Positions 24,327 through 32,875 of a DNA stretch of 64,000 bases are shown here, piece by piece. The stretch lies in contig JACKEV010000009.1 of the NCBI GenBank assembly GCA_020632795.1, positions 558,001 through 622,000 of the forward strand. Direction: 5' to 3'. The notes under the pieces were generated by a model that saw only the letters and a list, made by a program, of their open reading frames with translations, did no database searches and was not told the DNA's origin. The DNA is from Alphaproteobacteria bacterium (GTDB taxonomy: Bacteria; Myxococcota_A; UBA796; CAJQPC01). Both the position numbers and the translations under genes were made by a program. Numbering within the stretch: position 1 is the first letter of the stretch; every line of letters begins with the position of its first letter.

Positions 24327-25850
24327 ATGACGACCCTGCGCTCCGAGCCTCAGTCTGCCACCGGCGTCGCCGCCCGGGCCCGCGCCGCCTGGGCCCTGGT
24401 CCCGCTGGCCGTGCTCGCCTGCGGCCTCAAGGGCCCCCTGATGAGCCTCGGGCGGGGCCTGTGGGGCCCCCAGGACCCGTGGCGCAACGGCGACTTCGTG
24501 GTGGGCTGGTGGTGGTGGTGGGCGGCCTCGGAGCGCTGGCGGGGGATCGACTGGCTGGCGCGGGTGGACTGGCCCGAGGGCATGACCACCATCGCGCCGG
24601 TCATCCCGAACCCGCTGGACATGGCGATCCTGGGGCTGCTCGGGCCGCCGACGCCCCTGGCCTGGAACCTCGCGCAGGGGGGGCACCTGGTGGCCCTGGT
24701 GCTCTCGGCCTTCGTGTTGGGTCGGGCGGCGGGGGCCGCGCCCTGGGCGAGCGCCGCGGGGGCGTCCCTGGTCGCGGCCTCGCCGGTGTTGCTGCACGAG
24801 GTCGCCGGGGGGCGGCCGTCGGGGCTGGTGGTGTGGCCGGGGCTCCTGTGCCTGGCCTGCCTCCAGCGCGCGGGGTGGCGCTGGGGCGTCGCGGCGGGCC
24901 TCCTGGCGGCGCTGCAGGGCGTTGCCTACGCCTGGCATGGGCTGGCCCTGGTGCTCATCGGCTTGCCCCTCGTGCGGAGCGGACGGACCCTGGGGGTGGG
25001 GGTGCTGGTCGGGGCGCTGGCCGTCGCCCCCTACCTGATCTGGCTGCTGGACGGCCTCGCGGGCGTGCCCACGGACCTCCCCCAGGCCGGCTACACCGCG
25101 CTCCCCCTGGGCGGGCTGTTCGCGCTGAAGCCGATGCCGCCGAGGTTCCTGCTGCACCCGCTGCTGATCGTGGCGTCCCTGCTGGCCCTCGGAAGAGGCC
25201 GCCGCTGGCTGGCGGCCGGGGCCATCGGGCTCACCCTGGCCGTGGGGCCGGCGCCCACCTGGGACCTGGGGGAGCCCCTGGGCGCGGGGCCGTGGGCCTG
25301 GGTGGCCTGGGCCTTCCCTCCGGCCGCGCGCATGCACCACCCCATTCGGGTCACCCTGCTGGCGCTGCCCGTGCTCGGCGTCGCGGCGGCGGTCGGGCTG
25401 GACCGCCTGCGGTGGGGTCGCGGGGTGGCGGCGGGGCTCGTGTTGGCGGCGGCGGCGAACCACCGGGCGATGGACCAGGCCAGCAGCTACGACCGCCCCA
25501 CGACGCCGCCCTTCGCGGACGTCGCCGCCGCGCTCCCCCTGCCGGACGGGCCGGTCATCGACCTGCTGGGCATGCCCCACAGCACCGCGCTGAGCCTCCA
25601 GCCCTACCACCGCAGGCCCATCCTGGAGCCGCTGTGGGGGCGCCGCACCGACCGCCCCCTGCAGCGGGGCGCCGAGGCCCTCTCCCGAGGCGAGTCGCCG
25701 CCGCCCGGCTTCTGGTCGGAGGCCGAGGCGGACGGCTTCGTGGGCGTCCTCGTCCTCGACCGCTTCGGGGACGGCGCCCCCGCGCGGGAGCGGCTCGATC
25801 AGACCCTGGGAGAGTCCGCGTTCGCGGGCGTCCATGTGCTGGCGCACTGA
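24327..25850 (+). CDS. Polytopic membrane protein, GT-C-like
   Basis: A 507-residue integral membrane protein with about ten transmembrane segments. A Trp-rich stretch near residue 60 (NGDFVVGWWWWWAASERWRG) and the loop PEGMTTIAPVIPNPLDMAIL follow the first helix, in the usual place of the catalytic loop of GT-C-like enzymes. Later come PRFLLHPLLIVASLLALGRG and ARMHHPIRVTLLALPVLG, and a soluble 110-residue tail with DLLGMPHSTALSLQPYHRRP. Proteins of this layout are often annotated as hypothetical membrane proteins near exopolysaccharide genes. The ATG at 24327 has GGAGG ten bases upstream, inside the 15-base gap to the divergent gene. Confidence 0.6.
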   Translation: MTTLRSEPQSATGVAARARAAWALVPLAVLACGLKGPLMSLGRGLWGPQDPWRNGDFVVGWWWWWAASERWRGIDWLARVDWPEGMTTIAPVIPNPLDMAILGLLGPPTPLAWNLAQGGHLVALVLSAFVLGRAAGAAPWASAAGASLVAASPVLLHEVAGGRPSGLVVWPGLLCLACLQRAGWRWGVAAGLLAALQGVAYAWHGLALVLIGLPLVRSGRTLGVGVLVGALAVAPYLIWLLDGLAGVPTDLPQAGYTALPLGGLFALKPMPPRFLLHPLLIVASLLALGRGRRWLAAGAIGLTLAVGPAPTWDLGEPLGAGPWAWVAWAFPPAARMHHPIRVTLLALPVLGVAAAVGLDRLRWGRGVAAGLVLAAAANHRAMDQASSYDRPTTPPFADVAAALPLPDGPVIDLLGMPHSTALSLQPYHRRPILEPLWGRRTDRPLQRGAEALSRGESPPPGFWSEAEADGFVGVLVLDRFGDGAPARERLDQTLGESAFAGVHVLAH

Positions 25851-25942
25851 CGGGAAACTGTAAGAGTTCGTGCCCTTGCTCGAAACAGGCGTTCAGGATA
25901 CGCCCCGGCAACACCGGTGGGTAATGTTCAGGGAGTCTCTTC

Positions 25943-27328
25943 ATGGAACACGTCGCCCCGTCGAGCGCTGGCAACACGTCGGCTGGACGTTCCCTCACCG
26001 TCCCGCCGGACAGCCTGCTCCCGCCCGGGTTGGTCGGCCTGACCAACGCCGATCTGATCCGATACTTCGACAACACCTGGGAGCTCTACGAGTGGCTGTT
26101 TGACGCGCTCCAGGGCGACGCCCTCTACGCCCAGCCCGACCCGCTGCGCCACCCGCTGGTGTTCTACTGGGGCCACACAGCGGCCTTCTACATCAACAAG
26201 CTGGTGATGGCGGGGTTCCTCCCCAAGGGACCGAACCCCCGGTTCGAGGAGCTGTTCGCCAAGGGGGTCGATCCCGCCTGCGCCGGGGACCTCGACTGCG
26301 TCAACCTCTGGCCCTCCCGAGACGATGTCCGCGCCTACCGGGCCGAGGCCCACGCCATCATCCGGGGCGTCATGGAGCGCGCCGAGCTGGAGCCCCGGAT
26401 CGACGACCGGTCTCCCCACTGGTCCATCCTGATGGGCCTTGAGCACGACCGCATCCACTTCGAGACCAGCTCCGTTCTGTTCCGGCAGCTCGCTGCGTCG
26501 CGCCTGAAGCGCCCCCCCCGGTGGTCCATCGCGCCCACCGGCACCCCGGCGCCAGCCCGGCGTTGGCTGGACGTGCCGGCCCGCCGGGTCTCCCTGGGCC
26601 GGGGCATGGACCTGCCCCAGTTCGGCTGGGACAACGAGTTCGGCCACCTCGACGTCGACGTGGCGCCGTTCCAGGCCACCGCGCACCTCGTCACCAACCA
26701 GGACTTCCTCGCCTTCTGGGCGGAGGGCGGCTACCACGACCCGCGCCTGTGGACGGCGGACGGCTGGGCCTGGCGTCAGGAGCTGGGGGTCACCCACCCG
26801 CGGTTCTGGATCCCCACCGGCAGCGACGTCCGCTACCGCGCCATGTTCGACGAGCTGGACATGCCCTGGTCGTGGCCGGCCGAGGTCAACGGCTTCGAGG
26901 CCCAGGCCTTCTGCAACTGGGTCGGCGGCGGCGTCCGGCTGATGACCGAGGCCGAGTGGGCCGCCATCTGTCAGGACGCGCCCCTCGTGGACAACGACAG
27001 CATCGGCCACCCCGGGTACAACCTCAACCTGCGGTACGGATCCCCCACGCCGGTGGACCTCATGGCCGCGGGTCGCACCCCTCTGGGCTTCTACGACGTC
27101 TACGGCAACGTGTGGCAGTGGTTCTCCGACGACTTCCGTCCCTTGCCGGGCTTCCGCACCCACCGGCTCTACGAGGACTTCTCGGAGCCCTACTTCGACA
27201 GCGAGCACGCCGCGCTGGGCGGCGGGGCCTGGGCGTCGATGGGCACCAGCGGCTCCCGGTTCTACCGGCTGTGGTTCCGCCGCCACTTCTACCAGCACGC
27301 AGGGTTGCGCCTTGCCCGTAGCCTTTGA
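25943..27328 (+). CDS. OvoA-like 5-histidylcysteine sulfoxide synthase, without methyltransferase domain
   Basis: A 461-residue non-haem iron enzyme. The N-terminal DinB-like domain begins YFDNTWELYEWLFDALQGDA and has DPLRHPLVFYWGHTAAFYIN (His78) and LEHDRIHFETSS (His168 and His172 in HxxxHxE), giving the three-His iron site of OvoA/EgtB enzymes. The C-terminal FGE-sulfatase-like domain includes FGWDNEFGHLDVDVAPF, AFCNWVGGGVRLMTEAEW, GFYDVYGNVWQWFSDDF and a final HFYQHAGLRLARS. The sequence fits OvoA better than EgtB, especially the YFDNTWELYEWLF segment. OvoA joins cysteine and histidine to a sulfoxide in ovothiol synthesis. Canonical OvoA continues with a SAM methyltransferase domain; here the gene stops instead and overlaps an ATP-grasp gene. 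ATG start at 25943. Confidence 0.85.
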   Translation: MEHVAPSSAGNTSAGRSLTVPPDSLLPPGLVGLTNADLIRYFDNTWELYEWLFDALQGDALYAQPDPLRHPLVFYWGHTAAFYINKLVMAGFLPKGPNPRFEELFAKGVDPACAGDLDCVNLWPSRDDVRAYRAEAHAIIRGVMERAELEPRIDDRSPHWSILMGLEHDRIHFETSSVLFRQLAASRLKRPPRWSIAPTGTPAPARRWLDVPARRVSLGRGMDLPQFGWDNEFGHLDVDVAPFQATAHLVTNQDFLAFWAEGGYHDPRLWTADGWAWRQELGVTHPRFWIPTGSDVRYRAMFDELDMPWSWPAEVNGFEAQAFCNWVGGGVRLMTEAEWAAICQDAPLVDNDSIGHPGYNLNLRYGSPTPVDLMAAGRTPLGFYDVYGNVWQWFSDDFRPLPGFRTHRLYEDFSEPYFDSEHAALGGGAWASMGTSGSRFYRLWFRRHFYQHAGLRLARSL

Positions 27329-28301
27329 GCGTGATCCCCACTCCGCAGCGCTGATCCGACGGGCGGGGGAGCTGGGCATCGAGGTCCAGGACCTCGGCCC
27401 CTGCTGGGGTCTGGACGCGGTACGCTTCCGTGCCGCCGGGCGCGCCGTCCTGGTCATCGAGGGCGCCATCTACCCGGGCCTGAGCCACGCGGTGAACCTC
27501 ATCTGCGACAGCAAGGTGGCCTGCAAGGCCGCTCTGGAGGAGCTGGGGATCCCCACCCCGCCGGGGCTCACGCTGCCCAGGGGGCTCCCCGGACCCCGGG
27601 TCGCCGCGCAGATCGAGGCCTTTGTCGCTGCGCAGCCCGGTGACGCCCGCTTCGTGTGCAAGCCGGTGGTGGGCACCAACGGCGTGGGGGTCTCGATGGA
27701 CCTCTCCACCCCAGCGGCCATCAACCGGGCCGCCTTGGCGCTGCTGGCCGAGGGCGACGCTCTGGTGGAGCTGCAGATCCAGGGCCGGGACTTGAGGTTG
27801 CACGCCATCTCCGGGCGGCTCGTGGCGGCCTGCGTCCGGGAGCCCGCCTCGTTCCTCGGCGACGGCCGCGACACGGTGGTGGCGCACGTCGCGCGCAAGG
27901 CCGCGCAGATCCGTGCCCGGAACCCCCAGAACGACCTCGTGATCGACGCGCAGGTCCTCGCGCTGCTCGCCGAGCAGGGCCTCACCCCGGACGCGATCCC
28001 GGCGGCAGGGCAGGTCGTACGCCTCAAGCGGGTCGCCAACGTCGCGCAGGGGGGGGTGCCCTGGGACGTCACCGACAGCCTGCACCCCGACTACGCCGGC
28101 TGGATGGCGCGCATCGCCGAGGGCACGGGCCTCTCCATCTTCGCCCTGGACGTGATGACCCCTGACCACCGCGCCCCGCCCGCGGCGGGCGCCTGGGCGC
28201 TGGAGATCAACGCCCGGCCGCAGTGGCTGCACCACACCTTCTCCGAGGGGCGGCAGCATGACATCGCGGGGATGACCCTGCGGGCGCTGCTCGGCCTCTG
28301 A
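27312..28301 (+). CDS. ATP-grasp ligase, cyanophycin-synthetase/GshAB-like, coupled to the OvoA-like gene
   Basis: A 329-residue ATP-grasp enzyme. Key segments are DSKVACKAALEELGIPTPPG, the ATP-binding FVCKPVVGTNGVGVSMDL, LVELQIQGRDLRLHAISGRL and VACVREPASFLGDGRDTVV; then LTPDAIPAAGQVVRLKRVAN and GGVPWDVTDSLHPDY, and the metal-binding LEINARPQWLHH. These match the ATP-grasp part of cyanophycin synthetase and GshAB-type glutathione synthetases, which form amide bonds to amino acids. It begins at TTG 27312 inside the end of the OvoA-like gene (17-base overlap), so the two proteins are almost certainly functionally linked. I infer that it may conjugate a thiohistidine product or its precursor; no substrate can be read from the sequence. 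Confidence 0.8.
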   Translation: MPVAFERDPHSAALIRRAGELGIEVQDLGPCWGLDAVRFRAAGRAVLVIEGAIYPGLSHAVNLICDSKVACKAALEELGIPTPPGLTLPRGLPGPRVAAQIEAFVAAQPGDARFVCKPVVGTNGVGVSMDLSTPAAINRAALALLAEGDALVELQIQGRDLRLHAISGRLVAACVREPASFLGDGRDTVVAHVARKAAQIRARNPQNDLVIDAQVLALLAEQGLTPDAIPAAGQVVRLKRVANVAQGGVPWDVTDSLHPDYAGWMARIAEGTGLSIFALDVMTPDHRAPPAAGAWALEINARPQWLHHTFSEGRQHDIAGMTLRALLGL

Positions 28302-28304
28302 AGG

Positions 28305-28808
28305 TCAGTTCTCGAACAGCAGCTCGGCCACCGGCCGCCGGCGCCTGGCGTCACCCTCGGTCTCCTGGCAGAAGAGCTGGTTCACCGCCACCAGCACAGC
28401 GGTGACCGTGTCCACGGACAGGACGTCGGCGGAGGGCAGGGCCTCCAGCGGGGTGTCGGTGAAGTTGAGGGGGCAGACGTCGAGCTGGCCCTCCATCACC
28501 AGGGGCAGGCCGTGGCTGCGGCAGATCAGGGGGCGCTCGGCGTAGACCGCGCAGCGGCCGTCCAGCAGCAGGCTGCAGCCCTGGCCCTGGGCCTCACGAA
28601 GGGCGGCCCGGGTGTCCGGGGAGAGCGCAGCCACCGCGGGGGCCAGGGCAGCGAACTCGACGTCGGTGACGGTGCGCTCGGTCTGGCAGCAGCCGTCGCA
28701 GCCCGCCCGGCAGGCGAACCGGGCCGCGTGGGACGCCATCACCCGGTCGGCGTGGTGCGCGACCTTGTGCCGCAGCGCGCGCAGGTTTCGAAGGGGGTCC
28801 TCAGCCAT
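28305..28808 (-). CDS. YkgJ-like cysteine-cluster (metal-chelating) protein
   Basis: A 167-residue protein of the zinc/iron-chelating cysteine-cluster family (CxxxCxxCC). The motif is in RFACRAGCDGCCQTERTVTD, followed by CSLLLDGRCAVYAERPLICR with SHGLP, and later LDVCPLNF, giving the conserved set of Cys plus R-P-x-x-C-R. These proteins bind a metal cluster; their role is unclear, some being linked to Fe-S or iron handling. It starts at ATG 28808, eight bases inside the HAD phosphatase gene, so the two form an operon. Its 3' end is three bases from the convergent ATP-grasp gene. Confidence 0.85.
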   Translation of the reverse strand: MAEDPLRNLRALRHKVAHHADRVMASHAARFACRAGCDGCCQTERTVTDVEFAALAPAVAALSPDTRAALREAQGQGCSLLLDGRCAVYAERPLICRSHGLPLVMEGQLDVCPLNFTDTPLEALPSADVLSVDTVTAVLVAVNQLFCQETEGDARRRRPVAELLFEN

Positions 28809-29550
28809 GGTCCGCTCCTCGAAGCGTCGGCCAGGGCCGGCCCAGCAGGAGCCGCCCGAGCTGATCGACGCTGTCCCAGTCCCGCCCCCGGATGAGGGCG
28901 ATGGTGCCCGCCGCCCGGGCCATCGCGTCATCTGTATCGACCCGGTCGCCGATGTGCAGCACCGCCTCGGGCGGGAGGCCCAGCCGCTCGGCCACCGCGA
29001 GCATCCCGGCGGGGTGGGGCTTGAACGCGCCGACCGCCTCGCCGTCGACCAACGCCGCCCAGCCGCCCAGCCCCATGCCGGCGAGCTTGGCCTCCGCCGG
29101 GTGGTCCGAGAGCACCGCGCGGGGCACCCCTGCGTCGTCCAGGACCCGCAGCAGCACGGGCATATCCCGCAGAGACGTCCGGGGCGTGAAGCTCGCCGGC
29201 CAGGCCCCGTAGATCGTCCGGTCGAGCTGGCGACGGACCTCCTCGGGCGGGCGCCCCAGCCGGTCCCCCAGCCGGCGGCACAGCTCGGCGGGCAGGTCCG
29301 CGTGCTGCTCGCCCCGCAGGCCCGCCACCACCTCGCGGTACCCCAGGAGCAGGCGGCGGTGTCGGAGCAGCAGGGGGAGCAGGTGGACCCGGTGGCGCTT
29401 GAAGTCGTACAGGGTGCCGTCGACGTCGAAGCTCAGGGCGCGGATCCGGCGCGAGGCCAGCAAGGGGGTGTCCGGGGTCAATGAGGTGCGAGGCTCCTGG
29501 GAGGCGGCGCTCCGAACGCTTGCCGGTCGGTGCCGGGGGGTGCTACTCAT
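28801..29550 (-). CDS. HAD-superfamily phosphatase
   Basis: A 249-residue hydrolase with all four HAD motifs: ALSFDVDGTLYDF (nucleophile and acid Asp), VLSDHP (motif II Ser), FKPHPAG (motif III Lys) and HIGDRVDTDDAMARAAG (motif IV acidic pair). The helical cap between motifs I and II and the DxDGT order place it near the Gph/YjjG type of small-molecule phosphatases; the substrate is unknown. I list the ATG at 29550, which adds a basic N-terminal extension of about 25 residues; TTG near 29482 would give a more conventional length. It is co-transcribed with the cysteine-cluster gene. Confidence 0.85.
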   Translation of the reverse strand: MSSTPRHRPASVRSAASQEPRTSLTPDTPLLASRRIRALSFDVDGTLYDFKRHRVHLLPLLLRHRRLLLGYREVVAGLRGEQHADLPAELCRRLGDRLGRPPEEVRRQLDRTIYGAWPASFTPRTSLRDMPVLLRVLDDAGVPRAVLSDHPAEAKLAGMGLGGWAALVDGEAVGAFKPHPAGMLAVAERLGLPPEAVLHIGDRVDTDDAMARAAGTIALIRGRDWDSVDQLGRLLLGRPWPTLRGADHG

Positions 29551-29593
29551 GTGCCTTGGCAGGGATCGACCCGCAAGCTTCGGAGGCGCCACC

Positions 29594-30313
29594 ATGTCCA
29601 CCCGTCCTGCACTCTTCGGCCTCGCCGTCCTCGCCCTCGGCGCGGGCTGCAACCCGACGACCACCTACTCGGGCTACGACATGGTCGACGCCTTCCCGGT
29701 CGACGGCGAGCGCGCCTGGGTGTTCGTCAACGACGCCAAGCCCTACGACCTCCGGGTCGAGATGAGCTCCGCCGCAGATCGGGTGGGCGAGGTGGACGTC
29801 CACACCTTCGAGTTCTACGACAACGACCTCGGCGACCTGCTGATGACGATGCGCTGGTCCTCGGACACCATCCACGGCGTGCTGCTCCACGGCTACGAGA
29901 CCGTGGCCGAGGAGCCCACCGGCCAGGGCGGCGACGACACCGGCGGCGACGACACCGGCGACACCGGGGACGGCGCCCGCGGGCCGCTGGAGGCGGTCAC
30001 CTACGACCCGCCCATCCAGTTCGTGGACCGCAAGATGATCGTCGGCGAGTCGGTGGAGACCGAGACCGGCGGTGCCACCTGGACCAGCACCTTCCTCGCC
30101 CAGGAGGACTGCCCCAACCACCTCCTCTCGGGTGACCTGGCGCCGAGCTGCTACAAGATCGGGCTGGACGACGGCGACGGCGACCCCATGGTCGGCCAGA
30201 AACCTGCCGGCACCTGGTGGATCGCCACCCGCTACACCCTCATCTACTTCCAGCTCTCCGGCGACTCCGACAAGTGGGTCCTCGCCGACTACGACTGGAG
30301 TCCGGCCGAGTGA
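29594..30313 (+). CDS. Envelope lipoprotein with DDTGG linker
   Basis: A 239-residue predicted lipoprotein: STRPALFGLAVLALGAGC is a signal peptide ending in a lipobox with Cys19. The mature part begins NPTTTYSGYDMVDAFPVDG and is beta-rich. A low-complexity acidic insert GGDDTGGDDTGDTGDGA near residues 115-130 resembles linkers in other secreted proteins here. Later segments are TWTSTFLAQEDCPNHLLSG and GTWWIATRYTLIYFQLSG. I recognise no domain family. It is the first of four lipoprotein-like genes in a row, coupled to the next by GTGA. Confidence 0.7.
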   Translation: MSTRPALFGLAVLALGAGCNPTTTYSGYDMVDAFPVDGERAWVFVNDAKPYDLRVEMSSAADRVGEVDVHTFEFYDNDLGDLLMTMRWSSDTIHGVLLHGYETVAEEPTGQGGDDTGGDDTGDTGDGARGPLEAVTYDPPIQFVDRKMIVGESVETETGGATWTSTFLAQEDCPNHLLSGDLAPSCYKIGLDDGDGDPMVGQKPAGTWWIATRYTLIYFQLSGDSDKWVLADYDWSPAE

Positions 30314-30732
30314 CCGCGCGGGCGCTGGCGACGGCGCTCGCCTTGTCCGGGTGCGCGGGCTTCGAGCACCGCCCTGTCGACCACCAGCTCGACCTCCCCG
30401 GCGCGCTGCCGTCGACGGCGGAGCAGCTCCGCCTCTGCGTCGCCGACGTGGGCGTGCGCCAGCTCGGGGCTCGGCTGGGCGGGCAGGCGGTGTTCACGGG
30501 GCTGCCGGCGGACACCCCCCTCGACGTCACCGTGGACGCCCTGAGCGGCGACGGCGCGGTGCTGGCGCGGTGGACGGTCGTCGGGCTCTCCGGCTACGGC
30601 CAGGGGGAGCCGGTCGACTGTGAGCCCGCGGACACCGGCGCGCCGCCCTGCGCCCCCTGCGAGGCGGACGGCGATCTCGTCCCCCCGGACCAGCCCTCCA
30701 CCGTGCTCGGCGTCCGGGTGGTGGCGCCGTGA
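30310..30732 (+). CDS. Small envelope lipoprotein
   Basis: A 140-residue predicted lipoprotein. The GTG start (30310) overlaps the previous stop as GTGA, and the N-terminus TARALATALALSGCAGFEHR carries a lipobox LSGC. The mature part (LRLCVADVGVRQLGARLGGQ, then VFTGLPADTPLDVTVDALSG) looks like a single beta-sandwich. A cysteine-rich tail follows (DCEPADTGAPPCAPCEADG). The function is unknown; it probably acts with the neighbouring lipoproteins. It is coupled by GTGA to the next gene. Confidence 0.62.
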   Translation: MTARALATALALSGCAGFEHRPVDHQLDLPGALPSTAEQLRLCVADVGVRQLGARLGGQAVFTGLPADTPLDVTVDALSGDGAVLARWTVVGLSGYGQGEPVDCEPADTGAPPCAPCEADGDLVPPDQPSTVLGVRVVAP

Positions 30733-31124
30733 GGGCCCTCTGGACCGCCCTGTTGGCCCTGGGCTGCGCCGAGGAGCCGGCCCCCGAGGTCTTCGAGGTC
30801 GTCTCCTCCATGCCCGAGGACGGCGCGGCCGACGTGCCCGAGGCCCTCGCCCCCGAGCTGCGGGTCAGCGGTGAGGCCGATCCGGTGACCTGCACCCCCG
30901 ACACCCTCGGCCTCGGGGCCCTCGCAGCGCACGGCGGGCTGGCCTTCGAGGTCGGTTTGAGCGTGACCTTGAAGGACGAAGGCCGCAAGATCGTCCTAGC
31001 CCCCGACGAGCCCCTGCCGCAGGGGTTCACCTACGCCTACCTCGTCCGGGCCGGCTCCGACGCCTGCTCGGACACCCTGGGTCGCTCGCTCGGCCCCTTC
31101 TACGCCGAGTTCACCGTCCCCTGA
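30729..31124 (+). CDS. Small lipoprotein with Ig-like (Big_5-type) domain
   Basis: A 131-residue predicted lipoprotein beginning at GTG 30729 (GTGA overlap). The short signal RALWTALLALGCAEEP has Cys at position 13. The mature protein fits one bacterial Ig-like domain of the Big_5 type: VVSSMPEDGAADVPEALAPE, then VSLTLKDEGRK-like strands and LPQGFTYAYLVRAGS. Two cysteines (VTCTPDT and DACSDTL) may form a disulfide. The function is unknown, likely surface binding or an envelope structure. Confidence 0.62.
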   Translation: MRALWTALLALGCAEEPAPEVFEVVSSMPEDGAADVPEALAPELRVSGEADPVTCTPDTLGLGALAAHGGLAFEVGLSVTLKDEGRKIVLAPDEPLPQGFTYAYLVRAGSDACSDTLGRSLGPFYAEFTVP

Positions 31125-31138
31125 CGCCGGAGTCCTCT

Positions 31139-32842
31139 GTGCTGCGCGCCCTGCTCCTCCTCCTCTTCGCCTGCAAGGGATCCGGTGACGCCGTGGACGA
31201 CACCGGCCCGGGGGTCATCCGGGACTCGGAGCGGGTCGACGACTCGGCGGACACCGCCGACTCCACCGACGACACCGGCGGGGTCGAGCTGGTCTCGCTG
31301 GAGGTCTGGCCTTCGCGCATGGTCGTCGCGGTGGACGCCGGGTACAGCCTGCGCGCCCGGGTCACCGACAGCACCGGCCAGAGCGCCGAGGCCGAGGTCT
31401 CCTGGGCCTCCTCGGACACCGCCATCGCCACCGTCGACGCCGAGGGCGTGGTCACGGCGGTCAGCGCCGGCACGGCCACCCTCCGGTGCACCCTCGACGC
31501 GCTGTCCGCGGACGCCACGGTGGAGGTCCGGGACGACGGGCAGCTCCTGGTGCGCGTGATCGACGCCTCCACCGGCGACCCGCTGCCCGACGCCCGGGTC
31601 ACCTGGAACGGCGTGCGCCTCGACGTCGACGAGGCCGGGGAGGCGACCTTCTCGGTCCCCGGTGCCGATCCGGTGGACATCACCGCGGACGTGCCCGGCG
31701 GCGAGTGGGTCCCGGTGACCGCGTTCCGCGTCGTGCCCCGCGAGGTCGTGCTGCCGCTGCGCCCCCGGGACCGGGTCTCCACCCCCGACGCCACCCTCCA
31801 GGGCACCGCCGACCTCTCCCAGTGCGTCGAGGCCGACTGGGACGAGCGCGTCATCGGGCTGGTCGGCCCCTCGCTCCAGGAGGGCCCGCTGTTCTTCGGC
31901 ACCGAGCAGCTCCTGGCGCCGGACCGCACCATCACCTTCTTCGGGCTGGACGTCGACATCCCCGGCAACGTCTACATCGAGGACGCCGAGGAGTCCTGGC
32001 AGGCCCTGGCCTGGTCCGGCGCGGTCGGGGCGTGGAGCTTCGCCGGCCCCGTGCCGGTCGACGAGCTGAGCGCCGGCTTCGAGGCCCCCGCCCAGGCCAT
32101 CGACGTCCTGCTCTCCCACCTGGACGACTTCCGCTACACCTGGGTGGGCGACCTGACCGCGGACGCCGCCCAGCCGCTCACGGTGGACCTCACGCCCTCG
32201 GTGCCCTTCGACGACTCCGTTCCCGTCGTCGTGCCCGAGCTGCCCGACGGCTTCTCCGGCTCCGAGCGCGCCCTGCTGCTGGTCCTGGAGCCCGCCGGGG
32301 ACGCCGGGCCGGTGCTCGTCGGCATCGCCCATGCCGGGCCTGGCGAGGTCGAGGTCGCGCGGGTCGCGGAGGACGCCTTCTCCTGGGTCCCGGACGGTGA
32401 GGACCCGCCCACGGTCATGGCCTACGTCGAGGTCGGCGGGGTCGGGGCCGGGGGCGGCTTCGCCACGGTCCTGGCGGACGTGCAGGGCGGCGTCGCCGAG
32501 CTGCCCGCCTGGATGGTCCCCCCCGTCGTGGACCAGGTCGAGGCCGCCACCAAGCGGTTCACCCTGACCTCCGATCCCCGCGCGGCGCTGGTGCGGGCCT
32601 ACGTCAGCTCCGGCGACCGCAGCGACCGGGACCTGTACCTCCCCGCGGGGGCGGTCGACGCGGTCATCCCGGAGAACACCCCGCCGCTTGGCCTGGGGCG
32701 GACGTCGTGGCAGATCCTGGCGGTGGAGACCCTCGGCCTGACCTACGAGGCCGCGCTCATCGACGGCAGCCTGACCCCGACCTCGCTGCGCGCGGCGGGC
32801 GCGTCGACGGCGGGCAACGGTCAGGTGGTCGTCGGCGAGTAG
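31139..32842 (+). CDS. Large surface lipoprotein with Big_2-type domain
   Basis: A 567-residue predicted lipoprotein. The GTG start at 31139 gives LRALLLLLFACKGSGDAVDD with lipobox Cys12. After an acidic linker (DDSADTADSTDDTGG) there is a Big_2-like Ig domain (SLEVWPSRMVVAVDAGYSLR, VSWASSDTAIATVDAEGVVT, SAGTATLRC). A carboxypeptidase-regulatory-like domain follows (GQLLVRVIDASTGDPLPDAR), then about 400 residues of beta-rich sequence without a recognised family. It stands last in the lipoprotein run, 14 bases after the previous gene. It may be a receptor or surface scaffold. Confidence 0.65.
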   Translation: MLRALLLLLFACKGSGDAVDDTGPGVIRDSERVDDSADTADSTDDTGGVELVSLEVWPSRMVVAVDAGYSLRARVTDSTGQSAEAEVSWASSDTAIATVDAEGVVTAVSAGTATLRCTLDALSADATVEVRDDGQLLVRVIDASTGDPLPDARVTWNGVRLDVDEAGEATFSVPGADPVDITADVPGGEWVPVTAFRVVPREVVLPLRPRDRVSTPDATLQGTADLSQCVEADWDERVIGLVGPSLQEGPLFFGTEQLLAPDRTITFFGLDVDIPGNVYIEDAEESWQALAWSGAVGAWSFAGPVPVDELSAGFEAPAQAIDVLLSHLDDFRYTWVGDLTADAAQPLTVDLTPSVPFDDSVPVVVPELPDGFSGSERALLLVLEPAGDAGPVLVGIAHAGPGEVEVARVAEDAFSWVPDGEDPPTVMAYVEVGGVGAGGGFATVLADVQGGVAELPAWMVPPVVDQVEAATKRFTLTSDPRAALVRAYVSSGDRSDRDLYLPAGAVDAVIPENTPPLGLGRTSWQILAVETLGLTYEAALIDGSLTPTSLRAAGASTAGNGQVVVGE

Positions 32843-32875
32843 CGCGGATAGGGGCTGCTCCACCGGGAGCAAGCC

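Noticed and set aside
28801..29664. Upstream extension of the HAD phosphatase to 287 residues
   Set aside because: The extra N-terminal stretch is basic, low-complexity and overlaps the divergent lipoprotein gene; the HAD motif begins well downstream.
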